NCBI GenBank assembly: GCA_016124635.1
Contig: WGNJ01000003.1
Span: 62,001 to 126,000 of the forward strand
Source: Alphaproteobacteria bacterium
GTDB lineage: Bacteria; Pseudomonadota; Alphaproteobacteria; Micropepsales; Micropepsaceae
Direction of reading: 5' to 3'
Length of the DNA stretch: 64,000 nt
The notes beneath the pieces were generated by a model. It ran no database searches. It saw only the letters and a program-made list of their open reading frames with translations, and was not told the DNA's origin. Positions 26,102-34,269 of the stretch are shown here, piece after piece. Each line of letters starts with the position of its first letter. Positions within the stretch are counted from its first letter, which is position 1. The position numbers were made by a program, and so were the translations under genes.

Positions 26102-26243
26102 GGCCAAACGCGAAAGAACCCCACGCCTAAGACGCGCGTCTCCCACGCAATCCGAACCGGATTCGATTTCACGCCAACGATGTCAATGAGCGAGCGTTCC
26201 GGCGCGTCTTCCTCGCGCCGACGCTAAAGGCGATGTCTTGCGC

Positions 26244-26271
26244 TTGACTTGCGATTTTGTCAATATATGAC
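26244..26271 (+). promoter_or_regulatory. possible promoter upstream of the cyclase gene
   Basis: TTGACT at 26244 and TATGAC at 26266 are 16 bases apart. The -10 region overlaps GTCA-ATATA-TGAC, a small symmetric site such as GntR-type regulators use. The distance to the gene is about 250 bases, so this is tentative. Confidence 0.25.
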
Positions 26272-26520
26272 TTTTCCTAAGGTCCGATCCGCGCCCCATC
26301 CGACCATTGCCAAATCTATCTCTCGGATATGAGGCAAATGCGTATGAGGCAAACGCGGATCACGCGCCCTCTTGCGACCCTTGAGGCCGTGGTCACAGAG
26401 TGGTTGCCAAGCTACGTACTGGGGGGCAAGCGTACGACCCAGCAGGCCATGAAGATCGAGCGCCGATCGCAACGCTGGCCTGGCGCGACTGCATGTTGGG
26501 CCGTGCCTTTGGGAGGTGAC

Positions 26521-27312
26521 ATGAAGCTTGTGGATTTGACGAGGCCCTTGGACGCGGCCGACATGGATCGGCTGCCGCCGTTCATGAAGGGCCGGCACGG
26601 CGTGATCGTGCCCGAGATAGAATTTCATCATCCGGCGGGCAAGGGTGCGGACGCCGTGTGCGCCGTATTCGGCTGCACGCGCGAGGACCTGCCGGACGGG
26701 GAAGGATGGGGCGCTGAATCGCTCCACTTCAACTCGCACATTGGAACGCATGTGGACGCGCCGCTCCACTACGGCTCGAAATGTGAAGGCAAGCCGGCGC
26801 GCACGATCTCCGATATCGCGCTCGATGAGCTCTTTGTCGACGGCTTCGTCCTTGACCTTCGCGACAAGGCCGCGCCGGGCGAAGCGATCGCCGTCGATGT
26901 CCTCAAGACGGCAATCCAAGAGAATGGCGCAGAGATCACGCGCGGCGCGGCCGTGATGCTGCGCACAGGTCAGGAGCGCTTCGAGGTCTCCGACGCGGGC
27001 TTCTACGCCTACCCTGGCATGAGCCGCGAAGGCACGCTCTATCTCGCCTCGACCGGCGCCAAGATCCTCGGCACCGACGCCCTTGGATGGGATCGCCCAT
27101 TCCCCGTCATCCGCCGCACGTTCCAAGAGACCAAGGATCGCTCGACGATCTGGGATGGGCACTTTGCAGGGCGCGACAAGGAGGTCTTCATCGTGCAGCA
27201 GATGTACGGACTCGAGCAGTTGCCGCCGCACGGCTTCAAGGTGGGCTTCTTCCCGATGCGGCTCGTCAAATGCAGCGCCGCGCCCGCCCGCGTCGTGGCG
27301 TTTCTTCCATGA
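26521..27312 (+). CDS. cyclase family protein (kynurenine formamidase-like)
   Basis: The 263-residue protein belongs to the cyclase family (PF04199). The metal-binding signature is HFNSHIGTHVDAPLHY (about residues 70-85), and a later GTDALGWDRPFPVIRRTF segment fits the fold. Family members hydrolyse amides such as N-formylkynurenine or act on other ring compounds; there is no kynurenine gene nearby, so the substrate is unknown. The ATG follows a textbook GGGAGGTGAC ribosome site. It stands alone, 245 bases before the tRNA-Glu gene. Confidence 0.85.
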   Translation: MKLVDLTRPLDAADMDRLPPFMKGRHGVIVPEIEFHHPAGKGADAVCAVFGCTREDLPDGEGWGAESLHFNSHIGTHVDAPLHYGSKCEGKPARTISDIALDELFVDGFVLDLRDKAAPGEAIAVDVLKTAIQENGAEITRGAAVMLRTGQERFEVSDAGFYAYPGMSREGTLYLASTGAKILGTDALGWDRPFPVIRRTFQETKDRSTIWDGHFAGRDKEVFIVQQMYGLEQLPPHGFKVGFFPMRLVKCSAAPARVVAFLP

Positions 27313-27556
27313 GCCAAGCCGTCGTTGCGGACTCTGCGCGAACTCGGCTCTCGACGAAAATTTTGTTCGGCGTCGGCGCGGCCGCCGAGCGGGGCGCCGC
27401 AAGACGAAACAGGCCCTCGGGCGGCGACCGCTCGAGCGAGGACACCGGGATGCGGCAGCGCAGTCGCAGACACGAACCAACGCCCGATACGCGGCATGAA
27501 ACGATCATTCTTGATCCCCAAGCCGGTTGCGGGCTATGCAGAGCCCCTCGCCGCGG

Positions 27557-27632
27557 GCCCCCATCGTCTAGCGGCCCAGGACGTCGCCCTCTCACGGCGA
27601 AAACACCGGTTCGATTCCGGTTGGGGGCGCCA
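27557..27632 (+). tRNA. tRNA-Glu (anticodon CTC)
   Basis: The acceptor stem GCCCCCA pairs with TGGGGGC. The D arm TCGTCTAGCGGCCCAGGA, anticodon arm CGCC-CTCTCAC-GGCG with CTC, and T arm CCGGTTCGATTCCGG are all complete. The CCA end is encoded (27630-27632). It stands at the left edge of an A/T-richer accessory segment, a typical integration site. Confidence 0.95.
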
Positions 27633-28016
27633 GCCGCAAACCTCTGATTTGCTGGGATTTGCGTCCGTTAGCGCGTTTTTGTTCGCAACGCGAACTGACA
27701 CGAACACTAAAGACATTTCACGAACAAACACAAAACAGTGGGCACTGGATGGGCAATTGCGTTCGCGCGCTGTTCTCTCCCTGGTACGAGCTTATTATTG
27801 CGAGCTTTCGCGCGCTGAGGTCATCATGGTCAGCGACAAGAACCAGCTACGCCCATCGCTTCGGGATCGATCCTGGCAACAAAGCTCCGCTGCCGTGGCT
27901 GCAATCGGCTAGGTGAAGTTACTCGGCTTGCGCGAGTGCGGACCAATAGGTGGGGTCAGCACTAGTACCGACGACTCACTTCGTTTTGTGGCTGTGCACC
28001 AAATTTGGCGGAGCGC
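27633..28016. other. gene-free stretch after tRNA-Glu
   Basis: Composition turns more A/T-rich within about 50 bases of the tRNA. I see no supported gene and no antitoxin-like frame before the PIN-like gene. I found no repeat of the tRNA 3' end that would mark an attachment site elsewhere in the window. Confidence 0.4.
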
Positions 28017-28538
28017 ATGTGGACCGACTTAATAGCGCTAGTCGAAAAAAACATGCCCTCGTCTGAAGACGTTGAGCAAGTAATTGAATATTTCAAGCGC
28101 CGCGCCAAGGCACGCCTTTACGCCGATGAGAATTTCCCTCGCGACGCAATCGAATTACTGCGCGAAGCCGGCGCTCGCGTGCAGACCGCCCAACACGCTG
28201 GCCTTCTTGGCCATGCGGACGAAGATCACGCCGCGCACGCCCTCCGCACAGGACAAGTGCTGCTCACTTGTGACAGGGACTATCTCAACGAGCGGCGTTT
28301 TCCGCTCATACATTGCCCCGCGATATTCGTATTCGACTTCGGAACCGGTACGGCGGACGAGATGCGCCAGGCCTTCAGATGTCTTGCGACGATTTTTGCT
28401 ATGCCTCAATTCTTTGACAAGTGGTGCAAGGTGGATGCGAAGCGCGACGGCTGGACCGAATATGTTCGGCACTTAGACGGCACAACATCACGAACCCGCC
28501 TCAGGCTCCACAAAGGCGTCCTGCAAGAATGGGTTTAG
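28017..28538 (+). CDS. PIN-like DUF5615 domain protein
   Basis: The 173-residue protein contains the DUF5615 PIN-like core (about 30-115): YADENFPRDAIELLREAGARV with the first acidic site, GHADEDHAAHALRTG, and LLTCDRDYLNERRFPL with the last. DUF5615 proteins are putative ribonuclease toxins, usually paired with a DUF433-type antitoxin, which I do not see here. An N-terminal 30-residue helix and a ~60-residue C-terminal extension are unusual for this small domain. The start is ATG 28017 near GGCGGAG; TTG 28005 is the alternative. It opens the accessory segment. Confidence 0.7.
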   Translation: MWTDLIALVEKNMPSSEDVEQVIEYFKRRAKARLYADENFPRDAIELLREAGARVQTAQHAGLLGHADEDHAAHALRTGQVLLTCDRDYLNERRFPLIHCPAIFVFDFGTGTADEMRQAFRCLATIFAMPQFFDKWCKVDAKRDGWTEYVRHLDGTTSRTRLRLHKGVLQEWV

Positions 28539-28687
28539 ATGCGGTTCCCGGAGGATGCACCGCGCAAGCGAATTAGAATGTTCAGCGACACCCAGGGCCT
28601 GATCAGCGAAATCCAAACCCCTTCGGAAGCAACAATTCCGCTGCTAGGGTCGCTAGACCAGTGTGAGAAAGCCTTAGACGTGCGCCC

Positions 28688-29776
28688 TTGAGCCCTGATG
28701 GCAAGCCAGATGACAGACAAATCAGGCGCGGATTAGCTGCCTTCGCTGCCGCGCTTCTCGTTGTGACGTCGCTGACTTACCTGGTTTCGCGGCTCCCTGG
28801 GCACGGTGTGTTCGTCGCGTTGCAAATTGTACTGCTTTACGCGTGGCTAGGGCTGGGGGTGTGGGCGATCACCATCTGCAGTGAGATAGCAGAAGGTTAC
28901 GAGTCCTGGCGACGGAGTTGGGCGATTTGCCCGCACGGTATTGCAGGCGGCAATGCGCCTCGCCTTGTTTGTACCGAGTGCAGACTAGCTCAGAAGAACG
29001 AGGCGGAACGCATGCTGAAGGCGGCACAGACAGCGCAGCGCTCCGCTGAGCTGAAAGCTGCTGCGGCCACGCTCCGCCAAAATGAAATTACGCGCCTTAG
29101 CAGCATCTTCGTTCCGAGTTTGCGAGAGTTGAGATCGCTCACGTCGCAGCGGTTCGAGGACGAGGTGGCGGCCTTGTTCAAACAGCTGGGTTACGAGGTC
29201 GAACAGACGCCCTATAGCAACGACGCTGGGCGCGACGCAGTCATGCATAAGGGCGGCCATGTTTTCCTCTTAGAGTGCAAAAAATATGACGAAAACTCGC
29301 AGTCCGGCCGGCCAGACTTGCAGAAATTTCATTCCGCAATCGTCACAGACAAGGCGATCAAGGGGTTTTTCGTGACGACTGGCACGGTAACGCGCGAGGC
29401 CACTGAATTTGCGCAGAAGGTGCCAATCGAAGTTGTCGATGGGCCGGCACTGTTGCGATTGATGACGGACGCTCGCGGCGCTGGAGTCAATGACGATCGG
29501 TATCACAGCGCCTGCGTAGAATGCGGTCGCGTTGTGAGTCACCGCCTTCGAGAGCCAGTCACTGTCTTTTGTGCCAACGGCCACATTGTTAGGCCAACGA
29601 TCAGCGTCAACGATTTGCTCAACGCCTCTGGGGCCGGCGTTCTAGTGTGCCGGAGATGTGGGGGCCAAATGCGACGGGTCAATGGAAGGAACGGTCCGTT
29701 TTGGGGATGTTCCAACTACCCGAATTGCCGTTACACCCGCTCCATAGGCCGACAGAGACGGCGGCGTGGCGCTTAG
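28688..29776 (+). CDS. membrane-anchored Mrr-type restriction endonuclease with zinc finger
   Basis: The 362-residue protein has three parts. Two membrane segments lie near the N-terminus (about 15-33 and 42-65). A Mrr-like nuclease domain (about 150-260) has FEDEVAALFKQLGYEVE, GRDAVM and LLECKKYDENSQSGRPDLQKF, so the E...D-ExK-Q active-site pattern is intact. A C-terminal topoisomerase-type C4 zinc ribbon (CRRCGGQ...GCSNYPNC, about 322-350) closes it, and a CPHG...CTEC cysteine set lies near 80-98. It should bind and cut DNA, perhaps incoming or modified DNA. The start is unclear: only TTG at 28688 is available after an in-frame stop. Confidence 0.75.
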   Translation: MSPDGKPDDRQIRRGLAAFAAALLVVTSLTYLVSRLPGHGVFVALQIVLLYAWLGLGVWAITICSEIAEGYESWRRSWAICPHGIAGGNAPRLVCTECRLAQKNEAERMLKAAQTAQRSAELKAAAATLRQNEITRLSSIFVPSLRELRSLTSQRFEDEVAALFKQLGYEVEQTPYSNDAGRDAVMHKGGHVFLLECKKYDENSQSGRPDLQKFHSAIVTDKAIKGFFVTTGTVTREATEFAQKVPIEVVDGPALLRLMTDARGAGVNDDRYHSACVECGRVVSHRLREPVTVFCANGHIVRPTISVNDLLNASGAGVLVCRRCGGQMRRVNGRNGPFWGCSNYPNCRYTRSIGRQRRRRGA

Positions 29777-29832
29777 GGATCGGAGCGCAACACGGACCTG
29801 CGCTGAGAGGACGTGTTTGGCAGGATGGCCCC

Positions 29833-30876
29833 TCAGCCGGCACCACTCTTCAAGAGTTGCATATATGTCCGGTCACTTCGCGTCGCCCACGCGGATTTGA
29901 TGTGCTCGGTCAGCAGAGGGACATCTTCCTTAAGGCTCGATTGCCACAAGGTCGGTTGATAGTCGAACACGCGCAGCATGTTATCGACGTCGAAAATCTT
30001 CTCGGTGCCCTTGGCTCGAATTAGCAGCACCGGCTTCTCTAAAGCCATGCGAACGCCCAGCTCAAACAGCACGTTTGGATTGTGCTCCGTGAGGTCAGCT
30101 ATCACCAAGTCTGCCTCAATAAGGGCATTGATAATTGTCGATTGAATTACGTCGCTCCCGGTACGTCGAGCCGTGCGCACCGTAAATCCCGCTTCGGCGG
30201 CGGCTGGAGTAACGAGGCTGTTTAGAACCTCGTCAAAGAACCCTCTAGCGTACCCCTGCGTGCGCTCCGAAAACGGCATGATTACGAATGCCTGATTTGC
30301 GCCCTTATCCTTCGCCTCGGACAAGATGACGGTTTCGGAGTCGACCTGCTTGGTGCTTTGGGCAATTGATCCGGACGCTGTCCCTAGATGATCCGATGCG
30401 CCCGACTCAATCTGGAGGTATCTGCAGTTGGCTTGGAACAGCCGGACAAATTCGTCGTGAACGGTGGGTTCTAACTTAAACTCCTGCTCCAATGTGTTGC
30501 TTAGGTATTTAGTCTCCGGCAGCTTGCTGCCGCCGTAGTGATCGAAAACCTTCTTAAAAATTTCCACAGCGAAGAACGCTTCGCGCTTACTTTGCAGCTC
30601 CTCAGTCTGATTAGGCGCATAAACGACGGCGCGGCCAATCGGTGCCAGTTCGATCCGAGCCGCATCCCTCGTACCTTTCGTGAGGCCGAAAGCTTGCGCC
30701 GCGCTGGTTTGGTAGAAAAAAGACGATGATGTTTTTGACGCCCCAATAGCCTTGGCTATTTCAGACGGAGGCCAAGGATTGCCTCCGTTTTTTTCCTTTA
30801 GCGCGAGCGGAATTTTGAGCGCTTCCTCTAATGGAACGCGGGGATACGCTCTTCCGACTTTGCCCTTGGCTGCCAT
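29833..30876 (-). CDS. two-domain protein: helix-turn-helix-like plus TIR/deoxyribosyltransferase-like domain
   Basis: The 347-residue protein has an N-terminal half (about 15-150) with winged-helix character (PSEIAKAIGASKTSSSFFYQ). Its C-terminal domain (about 195-330) reads AFVIMPFSERTQGYARGFFDEVL, then ALIEADLVIADLTEHNPNVLFELGVRMAL and KPVLLIRA. The ADLTxxNPNVxxELG motif marks the TIR-like/nucleoside deoxyribosyltransferase-like superfamily, whose members in bacterial defence cleave NAD or nucleotides. I infer a stress- or phage-response effector, not shown. The ATG at 30876 is clear. Neighbours on both sides are accessory genes. Confidence 0.65.
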   Translation of the reverse strand: MAAKGKVGRAYPRVPLEEALKIPLALKEKNGGNPWPPSEIAKAIGASKTSSSFFYQTSAAQAFGLTKGTRDAARIELAPIGRAVVYAPNQTEELQSKREAFFAVEIFKKVFDHYGGSKLPETKYLSNTLEQEFKLEPTVHDEFVRLFQANCRYLQIESGASDHLGTASGSIAQSTKQVDSETVILSEAKDKGANQAFVIMPFSERTQGYARGFFDEVLNSLVTPAAAEAGFTVRTARRTGSDVIQSTIINALIEADLVIADLTEHNPNVLFELGVRMALEKPVLLIRAKGTEKIFDVDNMLRVFDYQPTLWQSSLKEDVPLLTEHIKSAWATRSDRTYMQLLKSGAG

Positions 30877-31119
30877 GCGGAAACTATACTACCTGTGTTT
30901 CCGACGAAAAGATGGGTCGGGCCGAACACTTCCGACTAATTTTCGGGAAAAAAGTGCCTTTAGCACTGATGAGAGGATGTACCGAAAACCCTTCCCGCGT
31001 TTCAACGCCAAGCTGTTGATAATGCACGCAACAGCGAACGAAAATTTGACTGTACTGAAATCACTTGTTTTCCGCACATGCAGGCTTAGACTGGTCTGAG
31101 GGTGCGGGAGACACTGAGC

Positions 31120-31719
31120 ATGGGTAAAAGCAAGCGGGTCGCGCTGTATGTGCGCGTGAGCACGGACGGTCAGAGTACGGACAACCAACGGCAGGAACTA
31201 GAGCAAGTCGCCGAGAGGCACGGCTGGTCTGTCGTCGCTGTGTTTTCAGATCGAGGCGTTAGCGGCGCTAGGGGGCGCAACAAGCGCCCCGGATATGACG
31301 CACTTTGGCAGGCCGTGGCCAGACGAGAGATTGATCTAGTTGCAGCCTGGTCGGTGGATCGCCTCGGCCGGTCGCTTCAGGACCTTGTCAACTTCCTCAG
31401 CGAACTAAGGGCAAAGGGAGTGGACCTCTATCTCCATCAGCAGGGCTTGGACACGTCTACGCCCGCCGGCAAAGCTATGTTTCAAATGATGGGGGTGTTC
31501 GCCGAGTTTGAGCGCGCAATGATCGTGGAGCGCGTCAAAGCGGGGCTACGCCGGGCTAGGAAGGAGGGCCGCGTTGGCGGTCGCCCGCGAGTTGACGAAA
31601 GGAAAGAGCGTCGGGCTCGTGAGATGCTCGCGTCCGGCGTTGGGATGCGAAAGATAGCCGCCGTCGTGGGAATTGGCGTCAGCGTAGTGCAACGGATCAA
31701 AGCAGCCGTTCATAACTAA
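31120..31719 (+). CDS. serine recombinase (resolvase/invertase family)
   Basis: The 199-residue recombinase is of full small-serine-recombinase length. The catalytic serine is in LYVRVSTDGQSTDNQ (about 10-22). Conserved arginines and DR motifs are in SVDRLGRSLQDLVNFL, and FQMMGVFAEFERAMIVERVKAGL forms the long E helix. A C-terminal helix-turn-helix (ARE-MLASGVGMRKIAAVVGIGVSVVQRIK) ends the protein. It rearranges or resolves DNA at specific sites. GGGAG precedes the ATG at 31120. It is the only clear mobility gene in the segment, and no transposase accompanies it. Confidence 0.92.
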   Translation: MGKSKRVALYVRVSTDGQSTDNQRQELEQVAERHGWSVVAVFSDRGVSGARGRNKRPGYDALWQAVARREIDLVAAWSVDRLGRSLQDLVNFLSELRAKGVDLYLHQQGLDTSTPAGKAMFQMMGVFAEFERAMIVERVKAGLRRARKEGRVGGRPRVDERKERRAREMLASGVGMRKIAAVVGIGVSVVQRIKAAVHN

Positions 31720-31803
31720 GTCGGGCTGCCGCTCGTTGCCTTTGTTGCTCGAATGGTAGTTGCGTTCTTACTGAATAGGCGGTCTGAAGGTGATAGAGCA
31801 AAA

Positions 31804-32214
31804 CTAGGGACCTTTTGCTCCCGTTTTCTTTGTTTCGCCTTTGACGACCGAGACAATGTTCCGCCTGGTACCCGACATATAGGCAGCCAAACCGAACGAT
31901 ACGATGGTCACGACGCCGCATAACGGGAGGCCGACGGTCGCAATTGCGCCGCCAAGTGGAGTGAGTGGCGTCGAACCTGCGACAAGCAAGATGATCTGTA
32001 GGCCCTGACCCAATGCGAACGACCCGACCGCGCAGGCCGCAGTCACGATAGCGTTTCCAACAGAAAGGCAGTTCACTTCGTTTTCAGTCAGCGAGAACGT
32101 CACCATGTGCCGCTCGCTGCGCACAATTCGCACTGCAGGATAAATCGGATCAGGACCGGAGCAATCTATCGATTGCGCCGGACGGGAGGCGTTTTCGAGT
32201 GGTGCAAGAGCCAT
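31804..32214 (-). CDS. small two-span membrane protein
   Basis: The 136-residue protein has two hydrophobic spans (about 54-80 and 87-112), separated by a short TPLGG turn, and a basic C-terminus (KGETKKTGAKGP). The N-terminal 36 residues look soluble; translation could begin instead at ATG 32106, giving MVTFSLTENEVNCLSVG. I do not recognise a family. It is convergent with the recombinase gene and has the A/T-richer composition of the segment. Confidence 0.5.
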   Translation of the reverse strand: MALAPLENASRPAQSIDCSGPDPIYPAVRIVRSERHMVTFSLTENEVNCLSVGNAIVTAACAVGSFALGQGLQIILLVAGSTPLTPLGGAIATVGLPLCGVVTIVSFGLAAYMSGTRRNIVSVVKGETKKTGAKGP

Positions 32215-33068
32215 GAGCCAAAGGACCTTCGGGAGCCTGAAAAATTCTTTTCAGCGCGAGGTCTCATGGCCCTTTGGGGATGGTTAGTGATGGCACCTAC
32301 TCGGACCATGTCAACAACTTATCGGCGGCTGGAAGTGGCGCAAAATCGATAACAGTCTGAAATTATTGCGTTTTTCGGCCCCATTTTTCTCCACCAATGT
32401 GGCAAATCCACTACAACGACAGCGCGCTTGAGGCTTAGCAACCAAGCTCTCCAGGAATTTCTACCAGGGGTTCTTTTTCATCCGCCAGACGTTCTGTTGA
32501 GGTTTCCCTTGTGGCTTGGACAAGGTCTTCTCTAGTGCCCATTCTAGATGAGTATTCATCGAGCTGCTGCTGAAGAGCCTCGATGGTTCTTCGGACGAAA
32601 GCGTGCATCAGTTTTTGGAACGGAAGAGAAAGGAAGCGAACGAAGAAACTGACTAGCGCTAAATTTTCTTGAGCGGTCCAGGTTCAGCCCGCAGAAGGCG
32701 ATCCGCGTATCCATTCCTCTGCTTGACCCAATCTCAATGAAACCGAGCCGTTTTGTGGTGCATCGTGAACCACAGTGTGAGTCAGGCTGGGTCGCGTCTA
32801 CTATTGGGCAGCCCTGCTGCTACTAGCGGATCGGGTGCAACGCTGTTTGGCGCGTCGATTGTATTGCCCTCGCTGGAAGGGCCATACGGTATATCCTTGG
32901 GAACGAGTGACTTCCGCTGCTCGGCTGATGTAGGCAATGGAATTGCCAACTAATCGTCATCAAAATTCCAAGACGATCAACGAAGCAGCGCTGAGAAGGC
33001 CGGCCATCTGCCTGGTCGAATAGACGACAGCATCAACAGTGACCCTGTATCGCGAGGCAAGACGGTGG
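32215..33068. other. intergenic stretch with a probable gene remnant
   Basis: Apart from the remnant described at 32435, I see no supported gene. A 66-codon plus-strand frame at 32753-32953 lacks a ribosome site and normal composition. The stretch is among the most A/T-rich of the window. Confidence 0.4.
32435..32608 (-). pseudogene. possible 3' remnant of a gene
   Basis: A minus-strand frame open from about 32685 to the stop at 32435 reads like protein: SFFVRFLSLPFQKLMHAF, then a charged helix with TIEALQQQLDEYSSRM and a tail ending EIPGELGC. An in-frame TGA cuts it off upstream. The only ATG, at 32608, has no ribosome site. It is too short for the ORF listing threshold to help. I take it as a decayed 3' end; a real 57-residue gene is less likely. 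Confidence 0.25.
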
Positions 33069-33878
33069 TCATTTCTCGTTCTTCAAAGAGAGCCACGCGA
33101 TTTTCCTCTTGAGATATTCGTCCATCTTCGCTTGTCGATCCTGATGAAATAAGTCTATTTGGCGCCGCAGGTATTCAGGCGTGATATCTGCCCTCGTCCA
33201 TCCAGTCTGCCCTGGCTGAGGCGCAGGAAGCTTCGGCGTTTCCACGAATTTTTCAGGGTTGAAACGTCTATCGCGCTCTCTCTGCGCCATTCCGTATGCG
33301 CTCACATCTGCCAGCATCAAAAGGGGGTTATCATCCTTGCTTGCTAGGGTATAGCTCCTCAAGATATCGAGTCCGCCGCCCTTCAGGATGGTCCCGTGTT
33401 CCCGGAAGAGGCGGGCAGTATCCCGCGCGTTGTTGTGACCGCTTTCCACAATGAGTGAAAGCTTGTGATGGTGGCCGTGTTCTCGAACGTAGAAAATGCA
33501 GTAGTCCAGAAGCGCCAAGAAGCAAAGACCGTACTGGCTCGTGCGATGCATCTTGGGTGGCAATATCTCTAGAAAGTTTTCCTTGTAATCGCGATATCTG
33601 AGCGTTGTCGTGATGCACTCAGTCAAGCGTCCTGACAAAATCTGACCAAAATCGGACAAGAGCCCACGACACTTCCATTCCGACCACCCACGGAAATCGC
33701 CGGTCTGGCTCTTAAATTCTGATCCGTGAAAAGTCGTGAACTGGTAGAGGCTCTGAAGCTCGCGGAGCTGTCGTCGAATTTGAACCCACTGGCGCCCGCT
33801 GGCTAGCATGGCCGTCATGACCATGTCCGGCTCTGGGCCGTGTGTATCGCTTTCGTCAATGTACCCCAGAAAGAGCAT
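33069..33878 (-). CDS. DUF3800 domain protein
   Basis: The 269-residue protein has the DUF3800 (PF12686) pattern: an early LGYIDESD acidic strand, a middle SLIVESGHNNARDT, and a late LLMLADVSAYGMAQRERD. These acidic positions suggest an RNase H-like fold with a possible nuclease role. Members are common in mobile and defence regions, but function is unproven. ATG 33878 is chosen because GGAGGGAC lies just upstream; eight more codons exist in frame. The C-terminal ~60 residues are charged and helical. Confidence 0.8.
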   Translation of the reverse strand: MLFLGYIDESDTHGPEPDMVMTAMLASGRQWVQIRRQLRELQSLYQFTTFHGSEFKSQTGDFRGWSEWKCRGLLSDFGQILSGRLTECITTTLRYRDYKENFLEILPPKMHRTSQYGLCFLALLDYCIFYVREHGHHHKLSLIVESGHNNARDTARLFREHGTILKGGGLDILRSYTLASKDDNPLLMLADVSAYGMAQRERDRRFNPEKFVETPKLPAPQPGQTGWTRADITPEYLRRQIDLFHQDRQAKMDEYLKRKIAWLSLKNEK

Positions 33879-33926
33879 AATCGTCCCTCCGGCTCCAAGC
33901 ACCCAGCCACATCAAGGGATACGGAG

Positions 33927-34214
33927 ATGAGAGCTGAGCAGAAAAAAACCGACGCTCAACATAGCTCTGGCGCATGGGGCATACTAGTTTTGCACGGGTT
34001 ATCGAACGAAATGGGCAATGGGAATTCCGCAAGGCGCACGAGCGACTCACTGGAATTGTTTTTGGTGCTCGAAGCTGATCTTGAACGGTTGTCTCGCTTC
34101 GTCGAATTCACGCCTGACAACTACGATAGCTACTCAGTCGAGACTGCGCGCATCTTGATGGCAGCAGCAGCCGAGGTAGATGTCGTCGCCGGCGCTTCTT
34201 CGGCCGCGACCTAA
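33927..34214 (+). pseudogene. probable truncated conserved hypothetical gene
   Basis: The frame encodes SLELFLVLEADLERLSRFVEFTPDNYDSYSVETARILMAAAAEVDVVA, which I recognise as the N-terminal half of a conserved hypothetical family of roughly 200 residues. After VDVVA the sequence leaves the family and stops within seven codons, so the 3' half is missing. This break lies where the accessory segment meets the glycan cassette. The likely start is ATG 33927 or ATG 34008; neither has good support. It was probably cut by a deletion or insertion event. Confidence 0.4.
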
Positions 34215-34269
34215 CACACGGAGCGATCGGCGGTCTGTTGTCCCATCGACCCGTCGGCTGGGTCTGCGA

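Larger units (their letters stand above)
25767..26520. other. gene-free repeat-rich stretch
   Basis: No convincing gene. It contains a foldback region (25790-25918), two direct copies of a ~62-bp repeat (25956 and 26041), and a possible promoter near 26244. An open frame reaching back to 26329 in the cyclase frame has no ribosome site and poor composition. Confidence 0.5.

Noticed and set aside
26329-26520. N-terminal extension of the cyclase
   Set aside because: The strong GGGAGGTGAC site places the start at 26521, and the upstream frame has unusual composition.
32753-32953. 66-codon plus-strand open frame
   Set aside because: No ribosome site, no motif and no neighbour support it.
27612-34214. 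Attachment-site duplication of the tRNA-Glu 3' end
   Set aside because: I looked for the GGTTCGATTCCGG...GCGCCA end near the right edge of the island and did not find it.
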